A stretch of 64,000 nt of DNA from Candidatus Omnitrophota bacterium (GCA_023819255.1 JAMWBU010000002.1:20283-84282), one strand, 5' to 3'. Positions 53,411 to 63,600 are shown, numbered from the stretch's first letter. Program-made: numbers and translations. The notes: generated by a model not told the origin, from the sequence alone.

Positions 53411-55246
53411 ATGCTCATAACATATTCAAACCTTGATGACGACAGGAAAATCTTTTTAAACAAAGAACTGGCTGATACTCTTTACCTTTGCCGAAAAAGG
53501 AAAATTCCGATTCCGGAGGTTGATGTAAATGTGATAAGTTTATCATTGCCATCGCAGATACCCCCACAAATAAGAGAAAAAATAAAGATCAAAGAGGCAA
53601 AAAAAGAAAAAGAATTTACAAGTTTTAACCAGCTTTGCGACTGGGAGAAAACTGCTCAGACAAGTCAGATAATCCAGTACGAAGATAAAATCTGGATAAT
53701 TGGAGGAAGTAGCGAAGGTTCAATATCTGGATTCTATGAAGCCATAAAAAATATCACTGGCATCAGGTGGTATGGTACTTCTGAATCGGATGTCTTTTTC
53801 GCTCAAAAATCAGAAAATTTGGAAAAGATACATACGCCTGTTGTTGCGCTCAGAGGTTTTGAATTTTCTCCAAAAAATGAAAACAACGACTTCGCGAAAA
53901 AATTCTTGAAATGGATGGTAAGAAACGGCTGGAATCTTCTTGATATAAACGCATCTCGCTGGGAAAATTTTTCTGATAAAAGAGAGTTTTTGAAATTATG
54001 CGAAATGCTGGGAATTAGAACAGCGATCGGTTGCCACGCAATTGATTTTTTTGTCCCTGAGACACTTTTTTCTCAAAATCCTGAATTTTTTGGACTGCGT
54101 GATGGTAAAAGGGTTGTTCAAGCAGAAATTAGTTCCCCTGATATCCGAAGACGACGGATAGCAAAAATTCAACCATGCTACTCAAATCCAGAGCTGAGAA
54201 AATTTTTGGTCAATGCGATAAAGCATTTCATAGAAACGCATCCAGAAACCTATATCTTTTCCCTCTGGCCACTTGATGGCATTAATAACTGGTGTCAGTG
54301 CGATGATTGTGAGCGTCAAACACCATACGAGACACTTTATAATCTTGCTCTCGAAATATCACAGGCGATCGGAAAATTTCTTCCAGTAGAACTTCTGTGT
54401 TATTCAAATATGTTCCATTTACCAGAAAAAGACCTGGTACCATCATCAAACACCTATACAATATTCTGCCCATATCTGAGAAATTACAAGCACAGATTTT
54501 ATGATCCAGGATTTGAAGAAACAAAGCTCACCCTCGGCACAGGTTATCCTGAACCAGAACCAATTAATCCTGTTGATGACAGAGAATATGGAATACTGCT
54601 TTCCAAATGGCTTCCATACCTCGCAAGAATTGGTTCGCAACCAGGCATTTTTTCTTATTATCAGCTTGTGTTCCACGATGAAACAGAAAAGACAGATAGG
54701 CAGCGTTATTTATATCACCCTGACCCGAAACTGGTGGAAGACGAAATCAAAAAGTTTATTGATCTTGGCATAAATGTCTTTTATGATTGCTCGCCGCCAT
54801 ATCCTGGGTTCTGGCCAGACGGCAGATACTATGCGTACGTTTCTCGTCTATTCTGGAAAGATTCACCGCCAGTAGAAAAAGTTGTAATGGAATATTACAA
54901 AGCCATAGCAGGAGAAAGAGCATCCGTGTTGCAAAATATCTTAAAAGCAATCTCAGATGACCTGACCTATGACAGGAAAATATCTGAGGACCTGCTGAAA
55001 ACCGCAGAATCAATATTTGGTTTTCTTCCATCCCCGCTAGATAAAAGGTATAGGTTCTGGCTTGAATATGTAAAAATGGGCAAACATTCATGGAACGCGC
55101 TTAAAAATGGAAACATTAAAACCGTAATAGAAAAAGAAAAACAGATCATAGATTTTTTTGAAAGAAACAGGTATATACTTGAAGATTGTGTGAGTGTTGA
55201 CTGGATGATCCGACTTTCACAGTCAATTATAAATTTCTATACATAA
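53411..55246 (+). CDS. DUF4838-type alpha-glucuronidase-like protein
   Basis: The protein has 611 residues from ATG 53411; the upstream open frame runs through the divergent promoters and is not coding. The N-terminal ~150 residues are the GH67/GH20-like alpha-beta domain (IIGGSSEGSISGFYEAIKNITGIRWYG). The barrel that follows has the DUF4838 signature CQCDDCERQTP (C-x-C-x2-C, ~300), preceded by FSLWPLDGINNWCQ. It has no signal peptide, unlike the other DUF4838 protein at 57319. DUF4838 enzymes are suspected glycosidases of host or plant glycans. It is the first gene of the rightward operon. Confidence 0.8.
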   Translation: MLITYSNLDDDRKIFLNKELADTLYLCRKRKIPIPEVDVNVISLSLPSQIPPQIREKIKIKEAKKEKEFTSFNQLCDWEKTAQTSQIIQYEDKIWIIGGSSEGSISGFYEAIKNITGIRWYGTSESDVFFAQKSENLEKIHTPVVALRGFEFSPKNENNDFAKKFLKWMVRNGWNLLDINASRWENFSDKREFLKLCEMLGIRTAIGCHAIDFFVPETLFSQNPEFFGLRDGKRVVQAEISSPDIRRRRIAKIQPCYSNPELRKFLVNAIKHFIETHPETYIFSLWPLDGINNWCQCDDCERQTPYETLYNLALEISQAIGKFLPVELLCYSNMFHLPEKDLVPSSNTYTIFCPYLRNYKHRFYDPGFEETKLTLGTGYPEPEPINPVDDREYGILLSKWLPYLARIGSQPGIFSYYQLVFHDETEKTDRQRYLYHPDPKLVEDEIKKFIDLGINVFYDCSPPYPGFWPDGRYYAYVSRLFWKDSPPVEKVVMEYYKAIAGERASVLQNILKAISDDLTYDRKISEDLLKTAESIFGFLPSPLDKRYRFWLEYVKMGKHSWNALKNGNIKTVIEKEKQIIDFFERNRYILEDCVSVDWMIRLSQSIINFYT

Positions 55247-55286
55247 ATGGAAAAAGCTGTGCTGCTTACACTTTTTTACGAGTTAT

Positions 55287-55325
55287 CCTTCGCCCCTTGT
55301 AAAAGGGGGACCATGGGTATTTTAG
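55287..55325 (+). repeat. Palindromic repeat, degenerate single copy
   Basis: One degenerate copy of the family seen at 593-868 lies between the DUF4838 and radical SAM genes: GCCCCTTGTAAAAGGGGG hairpin and a worn tail. It is in the same orientation. It may act as an mRNA-stabilising or attenuating hairpin within the operon. Confidence 0.7.
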
Positions 55326-55379
55326 AAAATATCCTGCGTCTCCACGGAAAAGTGGAGGAAAAAATAAAAGAATGCGAAA

Positions 55380-56288
55380 ATGCATCTAACACCATCTTAT
55401 AAAAGTTTGAATCCCGCACAATTTCAGGAAAAAATTGAAGCACTCGAAAGTATGCTTCAGGAATGCAAACTTTGCCCGAGAAAATGTAAAGCTAAAAGGG
55501 AATCAGGTGAAAAAGGATTCTGTCGCGCTGGCGCGAACCTGTGGATTTCAAATTATGGTGCACATTTTGGGGAAGAGGAAATTCTGGTAGGCTCATATGG
55601 CTCTGGAACCATTTTTTTTACCTGGTGCAACCTGCGTTGCTCATTCTGTCAAAATTACGACATATCTCTTGAAGGAAACGGAGAAAGCGTATCCGAGCAA
55701 CAGTGCGCTGAAATCATGATTTACCTTCAAAAAAGAGGCTGCCACAACATAAATCTTGTAACTCCAACACACTATACACCGCAAATTGTTAAGTCAATAA
55801 AAATTGCTTCAGAAAAAGGCCTTAATATACCGATTGTGTGGAACTGTGGTGGATATGAAAGCTTTGAGGTAATAAGAACTCTTGATAAAATTGTCGACAT
55901 CTATATGCCGGACATCAAATACTCAAACTCCGAAGCAGCGGCTCTTTTATCCAATGCGCCCGATTATTTTGAAAGATGCAAGGAAGCAATCATAGAAATG
56001 TACAGGCAGGTTGGGAACATTCAAATTGAAAACAACATTGCAAAAAGAGGCCTTCTGATTCGTCATCTGGTTTTACCTGAAGACCTCGCGGGAAGCGAGC
56101 AGATCTTTATGTTTCTGAAGAATGAAATATCCCCTGATGTTTTTATAAACATAATGGCCCAGTACAGGCCGTACGGCAATATACCTGAAAAAATGGGACG
56201 CCGCATCACAATCAATGAATATCGTAATGCGATAATCCTTGCAAGAAAAATAGGATTGAGAAATATTATCCACAGTACGACCTTTTGA
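55380..56288 (+). CDS. Radical SAM protein, PflX-like
   Basis: The protein has 302 residues. The radical SAM cluster motif is C-x3-C-x2-C in WCNLRCSFCQNYD. The N-terminal Cys-rich part CKLCPRKCKAKRESG and KGFCRAG matches PflX/YjjW-type activases. Downstream VWNCGGYES and YMPDIKYS are also typical. Its substrate is not known; no glycyl radical enzyme is in the window. The ribosome site (GGAGG) is far, 21 bp from the ATG, so the start or its efficiency is uncertain. It follows the palindromic repeat. Confidence 0.9.
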   Translation: MHLTPSYKSLNPAQFQEKIEALESMLQECKLCPRKCKAKRESGEKGFCRAGANLWISNYGAHFGEEEILVGSYGSGTIFFTWCNLRCSFCQNYDISLEGNGESVSEQQCAEIMIYLQKRGCHNINLVTPTHYTPQIVKSIKIASEKGLNIPIVWNCGGYESFEVIRTLDKIVDIYMPDIKYSNSEAAALLSNAPDYFERCKEAIIEMYRQVGNIQIENNIAKRGLLIRHLVLPEDLAGSEQIFMFLKNEISPDVFINIMAQYRPYGNIPEKMGRRITINEYRNAIILARKIGLRNIIHSTTF

Positions 56289-56326
56289 CTTTCTTTCTAA
56301 TTTCATTATAATACAGGAAAAAAGGA

Positions 56327-57304
56327 ATGCGAATGCAAACAAAGTGCGTCTGGTGGGATGGCTATCACAACGCCTTTACCGACATTGTAAGATTCAAAGA
56401 AAATTTTTATATTACTTTCAGACACGCAACCTGCCATATGCCGCGGGGCAAGGGTCAAATCTATGTGATAAAGTCAAAAAACACAGAAAACTGGGAAATA
56501 ATAAAAAAATTCCCCGCACTTCCAGACAGCAGGGACCCAAAACTTTTCGTTTTCAACAATAAACTTGGAGTATTGTTTTTTGCTGTTTCAGACAATCCTG
56601 AATTTTTCAGACACTGGGTTCATACTTACATTTCGTATTCAGAAGATGGCATCAATTTTTCAGACCCGATCAGAATTGAAAATTATAATCTCAGGTTCTG
56701 GAAAATAAGAAACTACAAGAATCTAATCTATGCCACAACCTGCAGGTCAATGCCAGAAGAAAGGGGAACATTTCTTTTTGTGTCAGCAGACGGAATAAAA
56801 TTCGAATATGTATCCACAATCGTAAAAGAAGACCATGCAAATGAAGCTGACCTTCTTTTTGAAGATGAAACCTGCTACGCTTTTGTGAGAAGAGAAGATT
56901 GTAAAACTCCTGTGATTGCTATCTCTAAATATCCTTTTGAAAAATGGGAAAGATACACGATGAATTTAGTTGTCAGAGGGCCGCATATCTTCAAGTATAA
57001 AAAAAGAATTTATTGCGCCGGCAGAGTTTTTTTGAGACCCGACGGAAAAATATTTTCTTACCTGAAAAATGAAACTGAATATGAGCCAAAAACCGGAATT
57101 CTTGAGCTTGACACAAAAAACATGATTCTAAAGCCAGTTATAATTCTTCCCAGTGGTGGCGATACATCTTACTGCGGTTCCATTGTTTATGAAGGAAAAA
57201 TTTACATTAGCTATTATTCTCAGCATGAACTGAAACAGAAAAAAAGCAGGGTTGGAGAACACGCTTCCGGAATCTATTTAGCAAAAGGAAGTTCCATAGA
57301 ATAA
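56327..57304 (+). CDS. Sialidase/GH43-like beta-propeller protein
   Basis: The protein has 325 residues, no signal peptide, and five or six propeller-like repeats: NAFTDIVRFKENFYITFRHA near the start, VHTYISYSEDGINFSDPI, RGTFLFVSADGIKFEY, and SYCGSIVYEGKIYISYYS at the end. The Ser-x-Asp-Gly-x-x-F repeats recall Asp boxes. The active site is not visible from sequence. It lies 38 bp after the radical SAM gene. It differs from the propellers at 43946 and 51735, so the three have separate substrates or functions. Confidence 0.65.
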   Translation: MRMQTKCVWWDGYHNAFTDIVRFKENFYITFRHATCHMPRGKGQIYVIKSKNTENWEIIKKFPALPDSRDPKLFVFNNKLGVLFFAVSDNPEFFRHWVHTYISYSEDGINFSDPIRIENYNLRFWKIRNYKNLIYATTCRSMPEERGTFLFVSADGIKFEYVSTIVKEDHANEADLLFEDETCYAFVRREDCKTPVIAISKYPFEKWERYTMNLVVRGPHIFKYKKRIYCAGRVFLRPDGKIFSYLKNETEYEPKTGILELDTKNMILKPVIILPSGGDTSYCGSIVYEGKIYISYYSQHELKQKKSRVGEHASGIYLAKGSSIE

Positions 57305-57318
57305 AACAAGGAGGAAGG

Positions 57319-59721
57319 ATGAAAAAATTTTTATTTTCTTTGCTGACATTGCAGATTATCGCCTTAGCAGGAATCAAGGACAACACAAAAACAGGAAAAA
57401 TTTTTCTTGTTAAAGATGGCGCGCCTGTATCAATTATTGTTGTTCCTGGCGGTGCCTACGAGAAATTTCCAAAGGCAATTGAAGCAGCAACTGAAATTCA
57501 AAAATACATCAAGAGAATTTCTGGCGCAGAGCTAAAAATTATAACTGAGGACCAAGAAATTCCCGCTGATATTTCGACTGTTCTTTACATCGGACACACT
57601 CAAACCGCAAAGAAAAACAGACTAAAAATACCATCAGGCTTTGATGCTTCAATCAGACCGGATGTCTATGAAGAAGAAGGATATATTATAAAAACAATTG
57701 GTAACAAAATCTTCATTGCTGGCAATGAAGATGGTCCATATCAGGGAACAATATACGCCGGCTATGCTTTTTTAGAAAAACTTGGCTGTCGCTGGTTTTT
57801 CCCTGGCGACTGGGGAGAAATAATTCCACAAAGCTCTACATTAAACGCGCCGCTAATAGACATAGAGGCAAAACCTGATTTTGCAATGCGCGGAATATGG
57901 CTTGATGGAAGATGGGGGCTCTCTGCGCAAAACAGAAAAATCTACGCTCAATGGGGCAAAAAGGTTGGCTTCAGTTCGGATTATACTGGCGGTCAGAAAT
58001 TATATCCATTCCCAGGAGACGGTTATCTTGCGCAGGTTCTTCCTCCAGCTAATTATGCTGAAAGTCATCCTGAATTTTACGCAATGGACAAAAAGGGAAA
58101 AAGAAATATCACTCCTAAGACAAATCCATTTTTTGCCATGCTTTGCCTTTCAAATCAGGAGATGCAAAAAGAATACATTAAAAATGTAAAGGAGGCATTC
58201 GAAGGAAAGAAGAAATATCCAAATGTTAGCGAAATCGGGATTGGAATTTCCCCGCCAGATGGCACTCCGTATTGCTACTGTGAAACATGCCTTGCTCAAA
58301 GCCAGAATTTTAAATATCCAAATTACATCCACGAAACAATGCAAAGCGAAGAGGTGTTCTCCTTTGCTGTGAAACTTGCGGACACTTTCCCTGATAAGTT
58401 TGTGGCGGTGGCTGCTTATGCATTAAGGGAGATGCCTCCTCAGGGACTAAAACTCAGGCCCAATATGGTTGTAATGTATGCGCCTATAAGTTGCTGTGTC
58501 CTGCATCCAAATAACGCTGATAACTGCTGGAGAAGAATTGAAATGATGAGCATCTTAAAACAATGGGTAAAACTAACCCCGCATGTATGGCTTTATGATT
58601 ATACTCCGGGTTTACTTGTCAGCGGATTTGTACCTGAAAGGGATGTTGCAAATTTTGCGATAAATGCGCCAATATACAAACAAATTGGTTTGAAGGGATT
58701 TGGAAGGCAGGGAAGCAATGCAATGATGGCAACATGGATCAGCTATTACACAAGCGCAAAATTGATGTGGGACGTAAATACAAATGTTGAAGCGCTGAAG
58801 AAGGACTTTTATGAAAAATTCTTTGGAAAAGATGCGGCTGCTCATATTCAGGCATGGTGGGACGCCTGCGAAGAAGCTCTGCTAAAAGCAAATCTGCATA
58901 TTCATGAAGATTGGCTGCTCAACCATGTATACACTGTTGATTTTGTTAATTCAATCCGCAAACATTATGAGAACGCAAAAAAGTGTAAAATGACAGAAGA
59001 AGAAAGAAAACGTTTTGAAATATTTGAGTTAATTGTTGAAAATCTTGAAGCATGGGCACATATGCATGACGCTGAGATGAGGCTTGATTATAAAAAAGCA
59101 AAAGAATCTGCCTCAAAGATGATAGAAGTTCAGAAAAAACTCAATGAAATCTCTGAATTTCTTATAGGCAAAGGCGGATTTACCAATCAGTGGGAATGTT
59201 ATACAAAAGGCAGACAATTGCGACTTGCAAAACTGGAACAAATGACAAACGGTGAATCCGGAGTATTTATCGCGCCTGTTCCGATTGAGGCAAGGTTTTC
59301 AAGAGACAGATTTAATGAAGGAATAATTCATCAGTGGTATCTTACGGAATTTAACGATAAAAACTGGGAAACAAAAAATACATTCTTCCTCTGGGACCAG
59401 CAGGACACTCCAGAAGATAAGCTCGGTCATGATTATGATGGTTACGGCTGGTACAGATTCTGGGTGGAGATACCAGCAAAATGGAAAGGCAAACCAATTC
59501 ATTTTTACTGCGGCGGAGTGATAAACGAAGCATGGGTATGGGTAAACGGTGAATATTCAGGGCACAAATCACACAAAATCTGGTGGATGGGTGAACACGA
59601 TTTTGACCTTGACATAACAAATCTTGTAAAAACAGGGAAAAATCTAATAACAATAAGAGTCTTCAACGACGCTGAAATAGGCGGTTTATACAGAAGAGGA
59701 TTTATCTGGTCGCCGAAATAA
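57319..59721 (+). CDS. Secreted DUF4838 alpha-glucuronidase-like protein
   Basis: This 800-residue protein begins with a signal peptide (~18). A GH67/GH20-N-like domain follows (~25-165; AATEIQKYIKRISGAELKII, YAGYAFLEKLGCRWFFPG), a DUF4838 barrel (~185-560; GIGISPPDGTPYCYCETCLAQ gives the C-x-C-x2-C motif near 320), and a C-terminal jelly roll (~660-800; WYRFWVEIPAKWKGKPIHFYCGG, WVNGEYSGHK) like the sugar-binding domain of GH2. GGAGG ribosome site. It is probably exported to remove a sugar from a large glycan. It shares only the fold with the 611-residue gene upstream. Confidence 0.85.
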   Translation: MKKFLFSLLTLQIIALAGIKDNTKTGKIFLVKDGAPVSIIVVPGGAYEKFPKAIEAATEIQKYIKRISGAELKIITEDQEIPADISTVLYIGHTQTAKKNRLKIPSGFDASIRPDVYEEEGYIIKTIGNKIFIAGNEDGPYQGTIYAGYAFLEKLGCRWFFPGDWGEIIPQSSTLNAPLIDIEAKPDFAMRGIWLDGRWGLSAQNRKIYAQWGKKVGFSSDYTGGQKLYPFPGDGYLAQVLPPANYAESHPEFYAMDKKGKRNITPKTNPFFAMLCLSNQEMQKEYIKNVKEAFEGKKKYPNVSEIGIGISPPDGTPYCYCETCLAQSQNFKYPNYIHETMQSEEVFSFAVKLADTFPDKFVAVAAYALREMPPQGLKLRPNMVVMYAPISCCVLHPNNADNCWRRIEMMSILKQWVKLTPHVWLYDYTPGLLVSGFVPERDVANFAINAPIYKQIGLKGFGRQGSNAMMATWISYYTSAKLMWDVNTNVEALKKDFYEKFFGKDAAAHIQAWWDACEEALLKANLHIHEDWLLNHVYTVDFVNSIRKHYENAKKCKMTEEERKRFEIFELIVENLEAWAHMHDAEMRLDYKKAKESASKMIEVQKKLNEISEFLIGKGGFTNQWECYTKGRQLRLAKLEQMTNGESGVFIAPVPIEARFSRDRFNEGIIHQWYLTEFNDKNWETKNTFFLWDQQDTPEDKLGHDYDGYGWYRFWVEIPAKWKGKPIHFYCGGVINEAWVWVNGEYSGHKSHKIWWMGEHDFDLDITNLVKTGKNLITIRVFNDAEIGGLYRRGFIWSPK

Positions 59722-59723
59722 CA

Positions 59724-60773
59724 GTGGAATATATAAAATTTGGAAAAACAGACCTGAAGGTAAGCAGGGTTGGCTTTGGAGCATTACCAATACAAAGAAC
59801 ACGGTTATCCGAGGCAATAAGAATTTTACTGCGCGGCCTCGAAAACGGCATCAATTTCTATGATACAGCGCGAGCATACACAGACAGCGAAAAAAAATTA
59901 GGTATTGCATTCAAGGGTAAAAGACACAAGGTTGTAATCGCAACAAAGGTTCATTGTAAAACAAAGCAGGAAATTTTCAACCTACTGGAAGAAAGCCTAA
60001 AAAACCTTAAAACAGACTATGTTGACATACTGCAGCTGCATAATCCTGAAAAAATACCCGATCCTTCAGACAGCAATTCTGCCTGTGCCGGGTTGATAGA
60101 AGCTAAGAAGAAAGGAATGACAGGATTTATTGGAATATCCGCGCACAGATTTGGCAATGCAAAAAAAGCGATAACCTCTGGCCTTTATGACACTGTTCAA
60201 TATCCTCTCTCAGTACTTTCCAGCAAAAAAGAAATTGAACTGATACGGCTTGCGAAAAAAAATAATGTCGGGTTTATTGCAATGAAACCGCTTTGTGGAG
60301 GACTTCTTAAAAACATTGAGATCGCTTTTGCATTTTTGTGGCAGTATAATTGCGTTGTACCAATCTGGGGAATTCAGAGGATGAAAGAATTAAAGCAAAT
60401 TATAAAATTGGCAGAAAAACCACCAGTTCTCGACAAAGATGTAAAAAAGGAAATTGAAAAAGAGAAAAAAGCACTTCGAACAATTTTTTGCAGGGGCTGC
60501 GGATACTGTCTTCCCTGCCCTGCTGAAATACCGATTCCAATGGCTGCAAGAATGAAATTTCTTTTGCGAAGGGCGCCATACAAAAAATTTCTGGAGCCTG
60601 CCTGGCAAGAGAAAATGTTGAGAATTCAAAACTGCAAAAAATGTGGTTTTTGCATTTCAAAATGTCCTTATAATCTAAATACCCCTGAAATACTCGAAAA
60701 GATGCTGGCTGATTACATTGATTTTGCGGAAAGCAAGGGTGTTAAAGTAACAGGAGAAAAAAATGAAAAATGA
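59724..60773 (+). CDS. Aldo/keto reductase fused to two ferredoxin motifs
   Basis: The protein has 349 residues, starting at a GTG three bases after the upstream stop. The reductase tetrad is complete: Asp47, Tyr52, Lys75, His106. The C-terminus has two Cys clusters, CRGCGYCLPCP and CKKCGFCISKCP, for [4Fe-4S] centres, a known fused type in anaerobes. It may reduce sugar carbonyls or act with ferredoxin. In this operon it could act on a product of the upstream glycosidase. No ribosome site; coupling is likely. Its end overlaps the next gene by 11 bp. Confidence 0.93.
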   Translation: MEYIKFGKTDLKVSRVGFGALPIQRTRLSEAIRILLRGLENGINFYDTARAYTDSEKKLGIAFKGKRHKVVIATKVHCKTKQEIFNLLEESLKNLKTDYVDILQLHNPEKIPDPSDSNSACAGLIEAKKKGMTGFIGISAHRFGNAKKAITSGLYDTVQYPLSVLSSKKEIELIRLAKKNNVGFIAMKPLCGGLLKNIEIAFAFLWQYNCVVPIWGIQRMKELKQIIKLAEKPPVLDKDVKKEIEKEKKALRTIFCRGCGYCLPCPAEIPIPMAARMKFLLRRAPYKKFLEPAWQEKMLRIQNCKKCGFCISKCPYNLNTPEILEKMLADYIDFAESKGVKVTGEKNEK

Positions 60774-62655
60774 TTACAGGCATATGATGCTGGATTATTT
60801 TATTGCGAGAATGAGGAAAATGAGCAAAGAAAGAAGAGATATTTTGAATCAAATAAAAACAAAAAAGGACGCAACTGAATATCAGGAAAAAGTCAAAAAA
60901 GTGATAAAAAAAGCTTTTTCACAACTACCCGAGAAAACACCGCTAAATCCAAAAATTACAGGTGTAATTAGAAGGAAAACTTATCGTATCGAAAAGATAA
61001 TCTTTGAAAGCAGGCCAGAATGCCTTGTAACTGCAAACCTCTATGTGCCAGAAAATTTCAGTCCTCCTTTTCCGGCTGTTTTAGGAACCTGCGGACATTC
61101 AGCAGCAGGAAAAGCAGAACCAGGATATCAGGAATTCTGTCAGCGTCTTGTGCATAACGGGTTCATTGTATTAGTTTATGATCCTTTCAATCAGGGAGAG
61201 AGAGACCAGTACACATGCTTTCCAAAAAACTCGTATTTAAGGCGCAGTTGTTGTGCTGCGCATAATATGATGGGAAAACAGATGCAACTATTAGGTGAGT
61301 TTTTTGGCTCATGGCGATTATGGGATGGTATAAGAGCCCTTGATTATTTATTAACAAGACAGGAAATAGATAAAAATTTCATCGCAGTTACAGGCAATTC
61401 AGGTGGTGGAACAATGACAACCTGGCTATGGCCCAATGAAAATAGACTTACAGCGGCGGCTCCAAGTTGTTTTATCACTCCTTTCAGGTACAACATTGAA
61501 AATGAACTGCCACAGGACGTAGAACAATGCCCACCAGGAATTCTGGGACAAAATGTTGAGATTGCTGACTTTTTTATCGCAAGGGCGCCGGATCCTTTGA
61601 TACTGCTGGGGCAAAAGTATGATTATTTTGACATAAGAGGTTTTATGGAGATATGCCAGGAGATAAAAAAATTTTATGAAATTTTCGGGGCTGAGAAAAA
61701 CTTTGAATATTTCATTGGTAACCATCCCCATGGATATTATTCAGATGCGCAGATGGCAATGGTATCATTTTTCTCCAAAATTGCAGGTAAAAAATTAGTG
61801 AAAGTCGAACCTGAAATAAGAATTGAAAAACCAGAAACTCTTTACGCGACAGAAAAAGGCAATGTGATTGTTGCTGGTTCAAGGCCTGTTTATAAAATAA
61901 TAGGCGACCTTGCCGAAAGAGTTCTGGAATTTAGAAAGAAATCTTCAGAAGATGAACTGAAGAAACAAATACGAAAACTCCTTAAAATTGACCAAATTAC
62001 AGAAGCTCCCCATTACAGGGTGCTGAGAAATAATCTGGCGATTAAAAAAACCATTTTTGCCAGATACGCAGTTGAAACAGAGCCAGGGATATGGATTATT
62101 ATCAAGAAAAAGGCAGAAAATCCAGAATTGATTTACAATCTTGAAGTTGAAAAGGAAATCAACCTTTATCTACCTGATGTATCATCAGAAGATGAGATAG
62201 CGAAAAATCTGGATTTCCTGCCAGAGGGACCTGTGTATTTTATTGATGTGCGCGGACTTGGCGAGTCAATGCCTGAAGAAAAGAAAAACTTTTTTTCGGC
62301 CTATGGATATGATTTTATGATCGATAGATTTTTTTATATGTTTGGTGAAAGTTACCTCGGAAAAAGAACCTATGATGTTCTTTCGGTGATTGAATTGTTT
62401 CAGTCAAAAGGATGTGAAAAAATTGTTCTTTACGGAGACGGCCAGGGAGCAATCATTGGACTATTCGTTTCACTTTTTTCTAATAAGGTGGAAAGCGTAT
62501 TTTTAAAAAAACTTCCTGAATCTTTCTACGCTCTCGCTTCAGCAAAATCAACAAATATTCCCAGCGCATGCCTTCCGCATGGAATACTGAAAATCACTGA
62601 TATACCCGAAATTATAGAAATACTGAGGAAAGAAAAAAATGTGAGCTTGTCTTAA
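60763..62655 (+). CDS. Acetyl xylan esterase-like tandem alpha/beta hydrolase
   Basis: This 630-residue cytoplasmic protein has two alpha/beta hydrolase halves. The first, of the AXE1/CE7-like or CE15-like type, has the oxyanion GTCGH, the nucleophile Ser213 in VTGNSGGG and a His in NHPHGY (321/323). In the second half the elbow is YGDGQG (~555), with Gly in place of Ser, so that domain is probably inactive or structural. Such proteins remove acetyl or methyl groups from sugars. AGGAG ribosome site. It is the last gene of the rightward operon; its stop overlaps the convergent PHP gene by four bases. Confidence 0.8.
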   Translation: MKNDYRHMMLDYFIARMRKMSKERRDILNQIKTKKDATEYQEKVKKVIKKAFSQLPEKTPLNPKITGVIRRKTYRIEKIIFESRPECLVTANLYVPENFSPPFPAVLGTCGHSAAGKAEPGYQEFCQRLVHNGFIVLVYDPFNQGERDQYTCFPKNSYLRRSCCAAHNMMGKQMQLLGEFFGSWRLWDGIRALDYLLTRQEIDKNFIAVTGNSGGGTMTTWLWPNENRLTAAAPSCFITPFRYNIENELPQDVEQCPPGILGQNVEIADFFIARAPDPLILLGQKYDYFDIRGFMEICQEIKKFYEIFGAEKNFEYFIGNHPHGYYSDAQMAMVSFFSKIAGKKLVKVEPEIRIEKPETLYATEKGNVIVAGSRPVYKIIGDLAERVLEFRKKSSEDELKKQIRKLLKIDQITEAPHYRVLRNNLAIKKTIFARYAVETEPGIWIIIKKKAENPELIYNLEVEKEINLYLPDVSSEDEIAKNLDFLPEGPVYFIDVRGLGESMPEEKKNFFSAYGYDFMIDRFFYMFGESYLGKRTYDVLSVIELFQSKGCEKIVLYGDGQGAIIGLFVSLFSNKVESVFLKKLPESFYALASAKSTNIPSACLPHGILKITDIPEIIEILRKEKNVSLS

Positions 62656-63485
62656 TCAACAGACCACAAATCCTGCTGTTTTATCCCGGCTTTTTCTATC
62701 ATCTGGCCGGCTTTTTCAAAATCAAGGTTGTATGGCTGGTGGCTGTCAGAACCAATTGCAAATTTTGTTCCTTTTGACTTCAAAAAAGCAAGATATTCAA
62801 TATACTGCATCTTGAATTTTTCAGGATACGCTGGATGAAGAAGTATCGCATGAAGATTTATTTCAACAATCTTATTGTTCTTGACAACTGCATCTGCAAA
62901 CTCGTCATGCATACTCGAAGGAATCACGCGGAAATCTTCAAACCATGGCTGATATTTATCAACATATTTTCCCCAGTATTTTGCGTGAAACCACCAGGGA
63001 TGTGCAACAATTGTAATCAATGGATGGTTTGCAAGAAACATATTCTGCCTGTGATAGTCCATTATCAAGGCCTTTGTTTTCCACTCCACATAAAGTGGCC
63101 AGTGTGTTCCACCTATTACATATTCAACGCCAAGCGTCTCAAGTTGCTCTGCTGTTATGTCAATAGCCAGCTCGCACCATGCAGGACCGCCCTCGCGAAT
63201 TCCGTAGACAGCATCCTGATAAAGCCCTTTTCCTATTTGCTCAATCTCCCATTTTGAAACGCAGCTGACCTCAATCCCAAAATGAAACCCATCAATCCTG
63301 TTTTCAAGATACTCTTTTCTCGAAGCAATAATATCAGGCATATTAATTCTTGTATTGAAATGGTCAGTAACTCCAAATTTAACAATTCCCATTTTCCTGC
63401 ATGCCTCAATTATTTCAGGCATTTTCATTGACGCGGCATCACAGGAATTATGAGAATGGATGTGCCAGTCAGTCTCAATTTTCAT
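62652..63485 (-). CDS. PHP-domain phosphoesterase
   Basis: This 277-residue protein has the four metal-binding motifs of PHP proteins: HIHSH near residues 8-12, DHFN (~42), GTH and AHPWWF in the middle, and GSDSHQ near the end, all with their His and Asp. Members hydrolyse phosphate monoesters such as histidinol phosphate or nucleotides. Substrate is not clear. GGAGG ribosome site. It is transcribed toward the esterase gene. Confidence 0.9.
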   Translation of the reverse strand: MKIETDWHIHSHNSCDAASMKMPEIIEACRKMGIVKFGVTDHFNTRINMPDIIASRKEYLENRIDGFHFGIEVSCVSKWEIEQIGKGLYQDAVYGIREGGPAWCELAIDITAEQLETLGVEYVIGGTHWPLYVEWKTKALIMDYHRQNMFLANHPLITIVAHPWWFHAKYWGKYVDKYQPWFEDFRVIPSSMHDEFADAVVKNNKIVEINLHAILLHPAYPEKFKMQYIEYLAFLKSKGTKFAIGSDSHQPYNLDFEKAGQMIEKAGIKQQDLWSVD

Positions 63486-63600
63486 CTAACCTCCGACAAA
63501 GTATGGAATAAATTTTTTCACATCCATTGATTTTGTCAATTGGATACAAACATTGTAAAATTTATACCGGTAGGAACTTAAAACCTCAATTACAAAGCAA

